DNA from: Streptomyces cavernicola
GTDB lineage: Bacteria; Actinomycetota; Actinomycetes; Streptomycetales; Streptomycetaceae
Assembly: GCF_029968035.1 (NCBI RefSeq)
Contig: NZ_JASCIQ010000024.1
Coordinates: forward strand, 62,001-126,000
Direction: 5' to 3'
Length of the DNA: 64,000 bases
Position numbers and translations under genes: made by a program. Of this stretch, positions 8,922 to 16,389 are shown piece by piece; within the stretch, counting starts at the first letter, position 1; every line of letters begins with the position of its first letter. The notes below the pieces were generated by a model, which saw only the letters and a list, made by a program, of their open reading frames with translations, ran no database searches and was not told the DNA's origin.

Positions 8922-10073
8922 ATGCGCAGGGACATATTCACCGACGACCACGAGGCGTTCCGCGAGACCGTGCGGGAGTTCATCGCCAAGGAGATCACGC
9001 CGCATGTCGAGGAGTGGGAGGCGGCCGGGATCGTGCCTTCCGAGCTGTACCGGAAGACCGCCCGGATCGGCATCAACGGCCTCCAGGTTCCCGAGGAGTA
9101 CGGCGGCGGCGGGATGGACACCTTCCGCTTCAACACCGTCGTCCTGGAGGAGAACGGCTACGCGGCGGCCACGCTCGGAGGACTGCAGGTGCATCTGAGC
9201 ACGGTCCTGCCGTACTTCCTGGAGTTCGCGAACGAGGAGCAGAAGGCGCGCTGGTTCCCCGGCTTCGCGGACGGCTCCCTGGTCAGCTCCGTCGCCATGA
9301 CCGAACCGGGCACCGGGTCCGACCTGGCCGGTATGGCCACCACGGCGGTACGGGACGGCGACTCGTACGTCCTCAACGGCGCCAAGACGTTCATCACGGG
9401 CGGCATCGGCGCCGACCTGGTCATCGTGGTCGCGCGCACCGGCGACGGCGGCTTCGACCGGCGGCGGGGCCTCTCGCTGCTCGTCGTCGAGTCCGGCATG
9501 CCCGGGTTCAGCCGCGGCCGGAACCTGGACAAGATGGGCCTCAAGGCGCAGGACACGGCGGAGCTGTTCTTCGACGACGTCCGGGTGCCGGCGGCGAACC
9601 TGCTCGGCGCGGAGGGCGACGCCTTCAGCATGCTGACCGCGAACCTGCCGCAGGAGCGGCTGACGATCGCGATCACCGCACAGGCGACGGCGACGGCGGC
9701 GCTGCGGATGGCCATCGACTACGTCAAGGAGCGCAAGGCGTTCGGCAAGCGCGTCGCGGACTTCCAGAACACGAAGTTCGTGCTCGCCGAGTGCGCCACC
9801 GAGCTGGAGGCCGGCCAGGCGCTCGTCGACCGTGCCGTCACCGAGCTGGACGCCGGCACGCTCACTCCCGCCGACGCGGCGAAGGTCAAGCTGTTCTGCA
9901 CCGAGATGCAGGCGCGGGTCATCGACAAGTGCCTGCAGATGCACGGCGGTTACGGGTTCATGCGCGAGTACCCCATCGCCCGGCTCTACACCGACGCCCG
10001 GGTGACCCGCATCTTCGGCGGCACCAGCGAGGTCATGAAGAGCGTGGTCTCCAAGTCCCTGGAGCTGGCGTGA
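8922..10073 (+). CDS. acyl-CoA dehydrogenase, long-chain/isovaleryl type
   Basis: A 383-residue acyl-CoA dehydrogenase: MRRDIFTDDHEAFRETVREF, VAMTEPGTGSDLAGM, TFITGGIGADLVIVVART, KERKAFGKRVADFQ, MHGGYGFMREYPIARLY. The C-terminal motif reads IFGGTSEVM, with Gly where MCAD has its catalytic Glu. LPQERL earlier provides Glu245 at the position used by LCAD and isovaleryl-CoA dehydrogenase (helix G). It therefore belongs to the long-chain or branched-chain class. AGGAGAGAACC precedes the ATG. Its stop overlaps the next dehydrogenase's GTG by 4 nt. The different active-site type from its neighbour suggests two distinct substrates or a heteromeric enzyme. Confidence 0.93.
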   Translation: MRRDIFTDDHEAFRETVREFIAKEITPHVEEWEAAGIVPSELYRKTARIGINGLQVPEEYGGGGMDTFRFNTVVLEENGYAAATLGGLQVHLSTVLPYFLEFANEEQKARWFPGFADGSLVSSVAMTEPGTGSDLAGMATTAVRDGDSYVLNGAKTFITGGIGADLVIVVARTGDGGFDRRRGLSLLVVESGMPGFSRGRNLDKMGLKAQDTAELFFDDVRVPAANLLGAEGDAFSMLTANLPQERLTIAITAQATATAALRMAIDYVKERKAFGKRVADFQNTKFVLAECATELEAGQALVDRAVTELDAGTLTPADAAKVKLFCTEMQARVIDKCLQMHGGYGFMREYPIARLYTDARVTRIFGGTSEVMKSVVSKSLELA

Positions 10074-11287
10074 TCCACGCATCCGTACGCGACCTGGAGT
10101 TCGACGACTACCTCGCGCTGATCCGGGACTTCACGGACGACGAGCTGATCGCCCGCGAACCGGAGCTGGTCCGCACGGGCGCCGTGCCCGACGACCTGGT
10201 GCGGCGGATGGCGGAGGTCGGGCTCTTCGGCCTGACCCTGCCGACGGCGTACGGCGGGATGGGCTGGACGGTCGAGCAACAGGCGCTGCTGACCATGGAG
10301 TTCACCCGCGCCTCGGCCGTGTACCGGTCGCGTTTCTCCACCACCGTCGGCCTGGTCTCGCAGGCCCTCCTCGACCACGGCACCGACGAGCAGCGGGAGC
10401 GGTATCTGCGGGCGATGGCGGGCGGCGAGTGCGTCGCGTCGTTCGCGCTGACCGAGCCCGAGGCGAGCAGCGACGCGACGGCGCTGTCCACCACCGCCCG
10501 CCGCACCGCCGACGGGTACGTCATCGACGGGCAGAAGCGGTTCATCACCAACGGCGCCTGGGCGGACGTCCTGCTGGTCTTCGCCCGGACCGGCGAGGGG
10601 GACAAGGCGCTCTCGGCCTTCTTCGTCGACCGGACCGCCGACGGCGTGACGGTCCGGCTGCCCGAGCGGATGAACGGGCACGCCGAGGGCCCGGTCGCCG
10701 AGATCGAGCTCTCCGGGGTCCGCGTCGGCCCCGAGGCCCTGCTCGGCGGCGTGCCCGGAAGGGGGATGCGCCAGGCCCTGCGCGGCATCAACCACGCCCG
10801 TACGCATGTCGCGGCCACCGCGGTCGGGCAGGCGACGCGCATCCTCGCGGAGGCGACCGCGCACGCCGGCCGTCGGGAGCAGTTCGGCCGCCCGATCGCC
10901 GAATTCGGCTCGCTGCAGGCCCTGTTGGGGCGCAGCTACGCCGAACTGGAGGCCGGCCGCGCCCTGGTCCTCGACTGCGCCCGCGACTTCGACGCCGGCA
11001 GCCCGCCACGGGAACGGATCTCGGCCGCCAAGCTGTACTGCACCGAGATGGCCTCGGCGGTGGCCGACCGCGCGGTGCAGATCCTCGGCGGTGACGGCAT
11101 CGTCGGCGACCACCCGGTCCCGCGGATGTGGCGGGACGTACGGGCGCTGCGCATCTACGAGGGCACGTCCCAGATCCACGAACGGAATCTGGCCCGCGCC
11201 CTGCCCACCCTCCTGGAGCGCGAACTCGCCGTCTCCCTGCGGGCCGCGCCGACAGCACCCCGTACGACAGAAATGAGCACCCCATGA
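10070..11287 (+). CDS. acyl-CoA dehydrogenase, MCAD/SCAD active-site type
   Basis: A 405-residue acyl-CoA dehydrogenase: SFALTEPEASSDA, KRFITNGAWADVLLVF, RREQFGRPIAEFGSLQ, ILGGDGIVGDHPVPRMWRDV, IYEGTSQIHERNLAR. The last motif keeps the catalytic Glu (Glu364). It starts at GTG 10070 inside the previous gene's end (GTGA overlap) and its TGA overlaps the thiolase ATG (ATGA). Translational coupling to a paralogue with a different catalytic-base position suggests the two act together. About 25 residues at the C-terminus (SLRAAPTAPRTTEMSTP) look like an unstructured tail. Confidence 0.93.
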   Translation: MIHASVRDLEFDDYLALIRDFTDDELIAREPELVRTGAVPDDLVRRMAEVGLFGLTLPTAYGGMGWTVEQQALLTMEFTRASAVYRSRFSTTVGLVSQALLDHGTDEQRERYLRAMAGGECVASFALTEPEASSDATALSTTARRTADGYVIDGQKRFITNGAWADVLLVFARTGEGDKALSAFFVDRTADGVTVRLPERMNGHAEGPVAEIELSGVRVGPEALLGGVPGRGMRQALRGINHARTHVAATAVGQATRILAEATAHAGRREQFGRPIAEFGSLQALLGRSYAELEAGRALVLDCARDFDAGSPPRERISAAKLYCTEMASAVADRAVQILGGDGIVGDHPVPRMWRDVRALRIYEGTSQIHERNLARALPTLLERELAVSLRAAPTAPRTTEMSTP

Positions 11288-12447
11288 GAGACGCCGTCAT
11301 CGTCGAGGCCGTACGCACCCCGATCGGCCGGCGCAACGGGTCGCTGAGCGCGGTCCACCCGGTCGACCTCTCCGCCTCGGTGCTGCGGTCCCTGGCGGCC
11401 CGGAGCGGCATCGACCCGGCCGTGGTCGACGACGTGATCTGGGGCTGCGTCGGGCAGGTGGGCGAGCAGTCGGCCAACATCGGGCGCAACGCGGTGCTGG
11501 CCGCCGGGTGGCCCGAGTCCGTCCCGGGGACCACGGTGGACCGGCAGTGCGGCTCCAGCCAGCAGGCGATCCACTTCGCGGCGGCCACGGTGATCGCCGG
11601 GCACGCCGACGTCGTCGTGGCCGGCGGCGTCGAGTCGATGAGCCGGGTCCCGATGGGGTCGGCCAGGGCCAACGGTCCCGGTCTGCCCTTCGGTGACCTG
11701 GTCGCCGAACGGTACGACGGCCACGAGTTCCACCAGGGCAGGGGCGCCGAGATCCTCGCCGCCCGATACGACCTGAGCAGGACGTGGCTCGACGCGTACG
11801 CCGCGGGTTCGCACGAGCGTGCCGCCGCGGCCGTCGACGGCGGACGCTTCGCCGCGGAGATCGCGCCGGTGGCGCTGCCGGACGGCTCCGGCTTCGCACT
11901 CGACGAGGGCGTGCGCCGCGGCACGCACGTCGGCAAGCTCGCCGAACTGAAGCCCGCCTTCGCCGCGGACGGCCGGATGACGGCGGGCAACTCCTCGCAG
12001 ATCTCGGACGGTTCGGCCGCGGTCCTGGTCACCACGAGCGCACGCGCCGCCGAACTGGGCCTGACTCCGCTCGCCCGCATCCACGCCGCGACGGTCGCCG
12101 GCTCGGATCCGGTCGCGATGCTGGCCGGCCCGATCCCCGCGACCGCCGACGTCCTCAAGAAGGCCGGCCTCGCCCTCGGCGACATCGGCGCCTTCGAGGT
12201 CAACGAGGCCTTCGCGAGCGTCGTCGGCGCCTGGCTCACGGAGACCGGGGCCGACCCGGGCCGGGTCAACCCCAACGGCGGCGCCATCGCCCTCGGCCAC
12301 CCCCTGGGCGGGTCCGGCGCCCGCCTGGCGACCACCCTGCTCCACCACATGCGGGCCGAGGGCCTGCGCTACGGGCTGCAGACGATGTGCGAGGCCGGCG
12401 GCCTGGCCAACGCGACGATCTACGAGAACTGGGAGCTGCGCGGATGA
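11284..12447 (+). CDS. acetyl-CoA C-acyltransferase (thiolase)
   Basis: A 387-residue thiolase, cleaving 3-oxoacyl-CoA with CoA to release acetyl-CoA. VRTPIGRRNGSLS opens the chain. DRQCGSSQQAIHFAA holds the acyl-accepting Cys89, VVAGGVESMSR is the thiolase signature, and GGAIALGHPLGGSGAR carries His339. The C-terminal active-site Cys369 lies in MCEAGGLANATIYE, which differs from the more usual CxGGG form. Start ATG 11284 overlaps the previous stop; its own stop overlaps the next ATG. It is the terminal step of the beta-oxidation-like set, in line with the dehydrogenases upstream. Confidence 0.93.
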   Translation: MRDAVIVEAVRTPIGRRNGSLSAVHPVDLSASVLRSLAARSGIDPAVVDDVIWGCVGQVGEQSANIGRNAVLAAGWPESVPGTTVDRQCGSSQQAIHFAAATVIAGHADVVVAGGVESMSRVPMGSARANGPGLPFGDLVAERYDGHEFHQGRGAEILAARYDLSRTWLDAYAAGSHERAAAAVDGGRFAAEIAPVALPDGSGFALDEGVRRGTHVGKLAELKPAFAADGRMTAGNSSQISDGSAAVLVTTSARAAELGLTPLARIHAATVAGSDPVAMLAGPIPATADVLKKAGLALGDIGAFEVNEAFASVVGAWLTETGADPGRVNPNGGAIALGHPLGGSGARLATTLLHHMRAEGLRYGLQTMCEAGGLANATIYENWELRG

Positions 12448-13448
12448 CGCACCAGGAGAACACCGGCGGCGCCCTGCGCACCCGGTTCACCGAGACCTTC
12501 GGAGTCACCCACCCCGTGGTGCAGGGCGGCATGCAGTGGGTCGGCCGGGCCGAGCTCGCCGCCGCCGTGTCGGCCGGCGGCGGCCTGGGCATCCTGACCG
12601 CGCTGACCCAGCCGACGCCCGAGGACCTGGCCCGCGAGATCCAGCGCACCCGGGACCTCACCGACGCCCCGTTCGGCGTCAACCTGACCATCCTGCCGAC
12701 GATCAGCCCGCCCCCGTACGACGAGTACCGACGGGTCGTCGTCGAGTCCGGGGTGAAGATCGTCGAGACCGCCGGGTCCAACCCGGCGCCGCACCTGCCG
12801 CTGTTCAAGGAGCACGGGGTGAAGGTCATCCACAAGTGCACGAGCGTGCGTCATGCGCTCAAGGCGCAGGCCGTGGGTGTGGACGCGGTCAGCATCGACG
12901 GCTTCGAGTGCGCGGGCCACCCCGGCGAGGACGACACCCCGGGCCTCGTCCTGATCCCGGCCGCCGTGGACCGGCTCACCATCCCGGCGCTGGCCTCCGG
13001 AGGCCTCGCCGACGGCCGGGGGCTGGCCGCCGCACTCGCTCTCGGGGCGGACGGCGTGAACATGGGCACCCGGTTCCTGTGCACGCGGGAGGCCCCGGTG
13101 CACGACTCGGTCAAGGAGGCGATCGTCGCCGGGTCCGAGCGCGACACCAACCTGATCTTCCGGACGCTGCGGAACACCGCCCGGGTGGCGCGCAACTCCG
13201 TCAGCGACAAGGTCGTGGAGATCCTCGACGCCGGCGGCTCGTTCGAGGACGTCCGCGATCTCGTCGCGGGCGCCCGCGGCCGGAAGGTCTACGAGGACGG
13301 GGACCTCGACGCGGGCATCTGGTCGGTCGGCATGGTGCAGGGCCTGATCCACGACATTCCCCCGGCCGGTGAACTCGTCGGCCGGATCGTCGACGAGGCG
13401 GTCGGAGTGCTCCGTTCGCGGCTCGCCCTCGCCGCGGACGCCGGGTGA
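12444..13448 (+). CDS. nitronate monooxygenase-like FMN oxidoreductase
   Basis: A 334-residue FMN-binding TIM-barrel protein of the 2-nitropropane dioxygenase/nitronate monooxygenase family. VTHPVVQGGMQWVGRAELAA and VSAGGGLGILTAL form the first strands; FECAGHPGEDD is the conserved GHxG segment, with IPALASGGLADGRGLAAALA and GADGVNMGTRFLCTREAPVH in the FMN phosphate region. ATGA overlap with the thiolase makes it the last gene of the operon; a strong hairpin follows. Related enzymes in CoA-linked catabolic clusters include FMN-dependent enoyl reductases and dehydrogenases, so oxidation of a real nitronate is not implied. Confidence 0.88.
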   Translation: MTHQENTGGALRTRFTETFGVTHPVVQGGMQWVGRAELAAAVSAGGGLGILTALTQPTPEDLAREIQRTRDLTDAPFGVNLTILPTISPPPYDEYRRVVVESGVKIVETAGSNPAPHLPLFKEHGVKVIHKCTSVRHALKAQAVGVDAVSIDGFECAGHPGEDDTPGLVLIPAAVDRLTIPALASGGLADGRGLAAALALGADGVNMGTRFLCTREAPVHDSVKEAIVAGSERDTNLIFRTLRNTARVARNSVSDKVVEILDAGGSFEDVRDLVAGARGRKVYEDGDLDAGIWSVGMVQGLIHDIPPAGELVGRIVDEAVGVLRSRLALAADAG

Positions 13449-13477
13449 CGCGTTCCCCGGAGAAGGGCTGAACGTAC

Positions 13478-13518
13478 GGCGGCCCGGCCGCGGCGCTCTC
13501 CGCCGCGGCCGGGCCGCC
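13478..13518. terminator. strong bidirectional terminator
   Basis: An 18-bp perfect stem (13478-13495 with 13501-13518, starting GGCGGCCCGGCCG) closes a 5-nt loop (CTCTC). It lies between the end of the acyl-CoA operon and the end of the convergent C39 peptidase gene and probably serves both. Confidence 0.85.
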
Positions 13519-13533
13519 CTTGCGCGAGGACGG

Positions 13534-14937
13534 TTACCGGACGCCCACCGCGCGCAGGGCGGCGATCTGGGCGGCGCTCGGGTCGGCCGGGAAGTACAGG
13601 TAGCAGACCCCGCCGGTGCCGGAGACGACCTTGCCGTCGGCGTTGTAGCGCTTGGTGCGGAGCCAGATGTTCTCCCACTCGCGGCGCTTGTAGACGCGGC
13701 GGACGGCCTCGTTGTCCTTGGAGGCCGGGTCGTTGGCGATCACGTCGCCGCTCTCCGTGAAGCCGATGACCGTCATCAGGTGTCCCGCCGTGCCGTAGCC
13801 GGCGCCGGTCAGCTCCTTCTCCAGGAACGACTGTGACGTTATGGCCGGGATGCCCGCGGCGATCAGCGTCTCCAGGTCGGTGAGCGAGCCGAGCCGGGTG
13901 ACGACGGCCTGCATGTCGTCGTACGTCGCGGCGTAGGCGGCGTTGAACGGCCAGTTCCCGCAGCCCTCGTACTGGTAGTCGTACGTGAAGCGGGCCGCGT
14001 GGCAGACCTGCGGGTCGGCGAAGTCCGGGTTCACCCAGGCCAGTTGCTCGGCGGTGGGCTTGCGGCCCCAGAACTCCAGGATCATCTGCGAGGAGGTCGG
14101 GCTGCACCAGGCCTCGCCGCCGTTGTCGTACTCCGGGTACTGCCCGATGTGGGTGTTCTGCGAGTAGCGCGGGACCGTCAGCTCCTCGGCGAGACCCGGC
14201 TCGGACGCGGGCACCGTGAAGCGGTCCGGGATGTCCGAGCCCATCGCGCCGAGCCGCCACACCCGCGGCGTGGCCGTGGAGCCCGGCTTGCGGTAGAGGG
14301 TCAGGCGCAGTTCGTACGCGGTGAGGCGCAGGCCCTTCTCCGGCTTGTCGACGGAGACCGTGTCCGTCCAGACGGAGCTCTTGCCGTCCTTCTGGCCGTC
14401 GACGGAGGTGCGGCGGATCGCGTCGGTGTCGCCCTCGCGGTCGTCGCCCGAGGTCCAGCGGCCGAGCACGTACCACGGGCTGCGCTTGCCGTCGCTGTAT
14501 GTGGCGCGCAGCTCGGTCTGCAGCCAAGTCCCGGACGGCGTACGGGCGTTCCAGGACGCGATGGCCTCGGTGGCGGGCACGGAGAGCTTGTGCGCGGGGC
14601 TCGTCCAGACCGCGTACTCCCAGTTCGCCTCCTTGCCGGTGTGCGGGTCGGCGTACTCGACGGTGCCTGCGGGAGTGCCGATCTCCACGCCGGGGCGGGT
14701 CCCGTCGACGGCGCGCGTGCCGTCGTGCGCGCCTGAACTCCAGTCGGCGTACGAGGTCCAGGAGCGGTTGTCGACGCGGCGGGCCGGGGCCTTCGCCGAG
14801 GGTGATCGGGCCGTGGTCCTGGCGGTGGGGGCGCGGTCCGAGGCGGCGGCCGTCGCGGCGACGGCTCCGCCCGCTGCCAGCGCCACCGCGGCGGCGAGCA
14901 CGGATCTGCGGGTGGTGGATCGGGAGGAGTCGGGCAT
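13534..14937 (-). CDS. secreted C39-family-like cysteine peptidase
   Basis: A 467-residue exported protein. The N-terminus MPDSSRSTTRRSVLAAAVAL looks like a Tat signal (twin Arg at 10-11, then a hydrophobic Ala-rich core). Residues about 55-235 form a beta-rich region with YADPHTGKEANWEYAVWTSP. A papain-like C39 domain follows: GGEAWCSPTSSQMILEFW with nucleophile Cys278, GTAGHLMTVIGFTESGD with His386, and IANDPAS with Asp403. Stand-alone C39 proteins are secreted peptidases of unknown substrate, unlike the C39 domains fused to bacteriocin ABC exporters. Start ATG 14937 after GGGGCCCACACC. Monocistronic; a 30-bp palindrome lies 143 bp upstream. Confidence 0.85.
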   Translation of the reverse strand: MPDSSRSTTRRSVLAAAVALAAGGAVAATAAASDRAPTARTTARSPSAKAPARRVDNRSWTSYADWSSGAHDGTRAVDGTRPGVEIGTPAGTVEYADPHTGKEANWEYAVWTSPAHKLSVPATEAIASWNARTPSGTWLQTELRATYSDGKRSPWYVLGRWTSGDDREGDTDAIRRTSVDGQKDGKSSVWTDTVSVDKPEKGLRLTAYELRLTLYRKPGSTATPRVWRLGAMGSDIPDRFTVPASEPGLAEELTVPRYSQNTHIGQYPEYDNGGEAWCSPTSSQMILEFWGRKPTAEQLAWVNPDFADPQVCHAARFTYDYQYEGCGNWPFNAAYAATYDDMQAVVTRLGSLTDLETLIAAGIPAITSQSFLEKELTGAGYGTAGHLMTVIGFTESGDVIANDPASKDNEAVRRVYKRREWENIWLRTKRYNADGKVVSGTGGVCYLYFPADPSAAQIAALRAVGVR

Positions 14938-15079
14938 GGTGTGGGGCCCCCAGTCGATTCGCGAGTCGGTGCCTGCCACCGGACGGCCTGGCGACCGGCG
15001 GCTCACGGGTGACGGCGGAACATGACAACGACGCCCACTATCTCCGCAGACGACGGCCCTGGGCCAGCACTTCGGGCGC

Positions 15080-15109
15080 GTGGTCCACGCCAATATTGGC
15101 GTGGACCAC
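15080..15109. promoter_or_regulatory. perfect 30-bp palindrome (candidate operator)
   Basis: The half-site GTGGTCCACGCCAAT (15080-15094) is followed by its exact reverse complement (15095-15109). Symmetry stops at the next base on each side. It lies in the 324-bp divergent region between the C39 peptidase (minus) and a small kinase (plus). The AT-rich centre (AATATT) and TGGTC...GACCA ends suggest a dimeric repressor site. It has no loop, so it is a poor terminator. I do not recognise the regulator. Confidence 0.7.
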
Positions 15110-15170
15110 TGGAACGGCCGCTGCCCGACCGCAGACGGCCACCCGGGGCCCGCCCCGGCCGCGCACGGCC

Positions 15171-15230
15171 GACCACCCGAGGCCCGACCGCCCGAGGCCC
15201 GACCGCCCGAGGCCCGACCGCCCGAAGCCG
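15171..15230. repeat. four tandem 15-bp repeats
   Basis: GACCRCCCGAGGCCC occurs at 15171, 15186 and 15201, and a diverged copy (GACCGCCCGAAGCCG) at 15216. The array ends 31 bp before the kinase start codon, so it would lie in that gene's 5' leader. The unit length is a multiple of three, but no supported gene runs through it. Confidence 0.85.
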
Positions 15231-15261
15231 GCCCCACCCCGCCCGCCGTAGCCTGGAGCCG

Positions 15262-15918
15262 ATGAACGACTCCCCCGAGCCCGCCGCCTTCCCCGAGCTC
15301 GCCCGCCTCGCACGCACCCTGCGTGCGCTGCCGCCGTCCTGCGGCCCGGTCCGTCTCGTCGCGGTCGACGGGCACGCCGGCTCCGGCAAGTCGACGTTCG
15401 CCGGCCGGCTCGCCGCCGCGCTCGGCGGGGCGCCCGTGCTCACCCTCGACCACGTCCGCAGCCACGCCGAACTCTTCGACTGGACCGACCGGTTCCGGCG
15501 CGAGGTGCTCGACCCGCTGGCCGCAGGACGCACGGCGCACGTCCCGGCGTACGACTGGAACACGCGCCGCTTCGACGGCGAGATGCTCCTGCCGGCCGCA
15601 TCCGTCGTCCTGGTCGAGGGCGTGGGCGCCGGGCGGCGGGAGCTCAGGCCGTGGCTCGCGTGGCTGTGCTGGATGGACCTGGCGCACGGCGACGCCTGGG
15701 CGCGCGGGCGCAGCCGGGACGGCGCGGCGCAGCGGGAGTTCTGGGACGGCTGGGAGCGCGCGGAGCATCGGCACTTCGCCGAAGACCCCACGCGCCCCTT
15801 CGCGGACGTGCTGGTACAGCAGGGAGAAGAGGGGTACGTGATGCTGCCGGGACAGCGCGAGACGCGCCCGTCACCCCAAGCCATCACACACGGTGACGGG
15901 TCGTCGGCGGTGCGCTGA
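15262..15918 (+). CDS. uridine kinase-like P-loop kinase
   Basis: A 218-residue protein with a Walker A motif in VAVDGHAGSGKSTFAGRLAA (about 37-51), VLTLDHVRSHAELFDW (lid or substrate-binding Asp), PAYDWNTRRFDG and VVLVEGVGAGRRELRPWL. The order resembles uridine kinase and related phosphoribulokinase/nucleoside kinase folds, and many actinobacterial homologues are annotated only as ATP-binding protein. Substrate not deduced. Start ATG 15262 (AACGACTCCC follows) with CTGGAGCCG upstream; a longer open frame from 15022 would read through the palindrome and the 15-bp repeats and is unlikely. Monocistronic, followed by the small-RNA region. Confidence 0.8.
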   Translation: MNDSPEPAAFPELARLARTLRALPPSCGPVRLVAVDGHAGSGKSTFAGRLAAALGGAPVLTLDHVRSHAELFDWTDRFRREVLDPLAAGRTAHVPAYDWNTRRFDGEMLLPAASVVLVEGVGAGRRELRPWLAWLCWMDLAHGDAWARGRSRDGAAQREFWDGWERAEHRHFAEDPTRPFADVLVQQGEEGYVMLPGQRETRPSPQAITHGDGSSAVR

Positions 15919-15957
15919 GGGCTCGGAAAACCGCTTCCACAAGAACTCCAACTCTGC

Positions 15958-15987
15958 TTGACCCAAAGGCCGTACAGGACTTACGTT
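15958..15987 (+). promoter_or_regulatory. promoter of the candidate small RNA
   Basis: TTGACC (15958-15963), an 18-bp spacer and TACGTT (15982-15987) make a good vegetative promoter. Transcription would start near 15994, immediately before two hairpins and with no start codon and ribosome binding site close by. Confidence 0.6.
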
Positions 15988-15993
15988 CTCAAT

Positions 15994-16066
15994 GTGCGGT
16001 TCTTCGGACCGCCCCCGCAGACGCGAAGCCCCCGGTTGTTCCCCCGTGATCGGGGGCTTCGTTCTG
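15994..16066 (+). ncRNA. candidate small RNA with intrinsic terminator
   Basis: A promoter at 15958-15987 is followed by a hairpin, GCGGT...ACCGC (15996-16012), with a CUUCGG-type loop, and then a perfect 11-bp stem CGAAGCCCCCG/CGGGGGCTTCG (16024-16034 with 16051-16061) ending in TTCTG. That predicts a transcript of about 70 nt. A competing hairpin CCCCCG-TGAT-CGGGGG (16041-16056) shares the right arm, so two folds exclude each other. From memory an S. coelicolor small RNA (scr1434) maps near the equivalent CbxX-like gene; unverified. Alternatively this is an attenuator in the leader of the ATPase gene 330 bp downstream. The remaining gap (16067-16389) shows no other clear element. Confidence 0.6.
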
Positions 16067-16389
16067 CCCTTTGTCCCCATTCGCGACCGCGCCCGGACGC
16101 AGGTCGATCACCCTCGGTCACCGCACCCGCATTGCCTCAAGTGCCCCTGCCCGCAGGCCTTTTCGCGGTTCCCGGTGCTGCCGCACCCTTCGGTCGAGGG
16201 CTACTGCGCAGGTACGATGCAGAGCGGTGCGACCTTGCGGACGGCGCTCGGTGCCACCCCATGTGCGGCGGCAGTCAGCATCGGTCAACTCCCGTCTGCG
16301 GCACGAACGTTCGGCGCTCCGGCGGGTACTCGGCGCAGGCCCCGGCGGCACGCCACAGGGCACGGTTGCGGGGGGTTGTGGGGTACGGA

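Noticed and set aside
7587..10082. 831-codon minus-strand open frame
   Set aside because: Shadow of the CoA-transferase and acyl-CoA dehydrogenase genes with His/Arg/Gly-rich composition typical of antisense frames.
7685..11287. 1200-codon open frame on the plus strand
   Set aside because: Only its last third (from 10070) is a real dehydrogenase; the rest is an Arg/Gly-rich shadow of the CoA-transferase and first dehydrogenase genes.
15171..15230. Possible CRISPR array
   Set aside because: Units are 15 bp and directly abut each other with no spacers; a simple tandem repeat.
15022..15261. N-terminal extension of the kinase gene
   Set aside because: It would translate the 30-bp palindrome and the 15-bp repeats into a Pro/Arg repeat; the ATG at 15262 has an SD and begins the kinase similarity.
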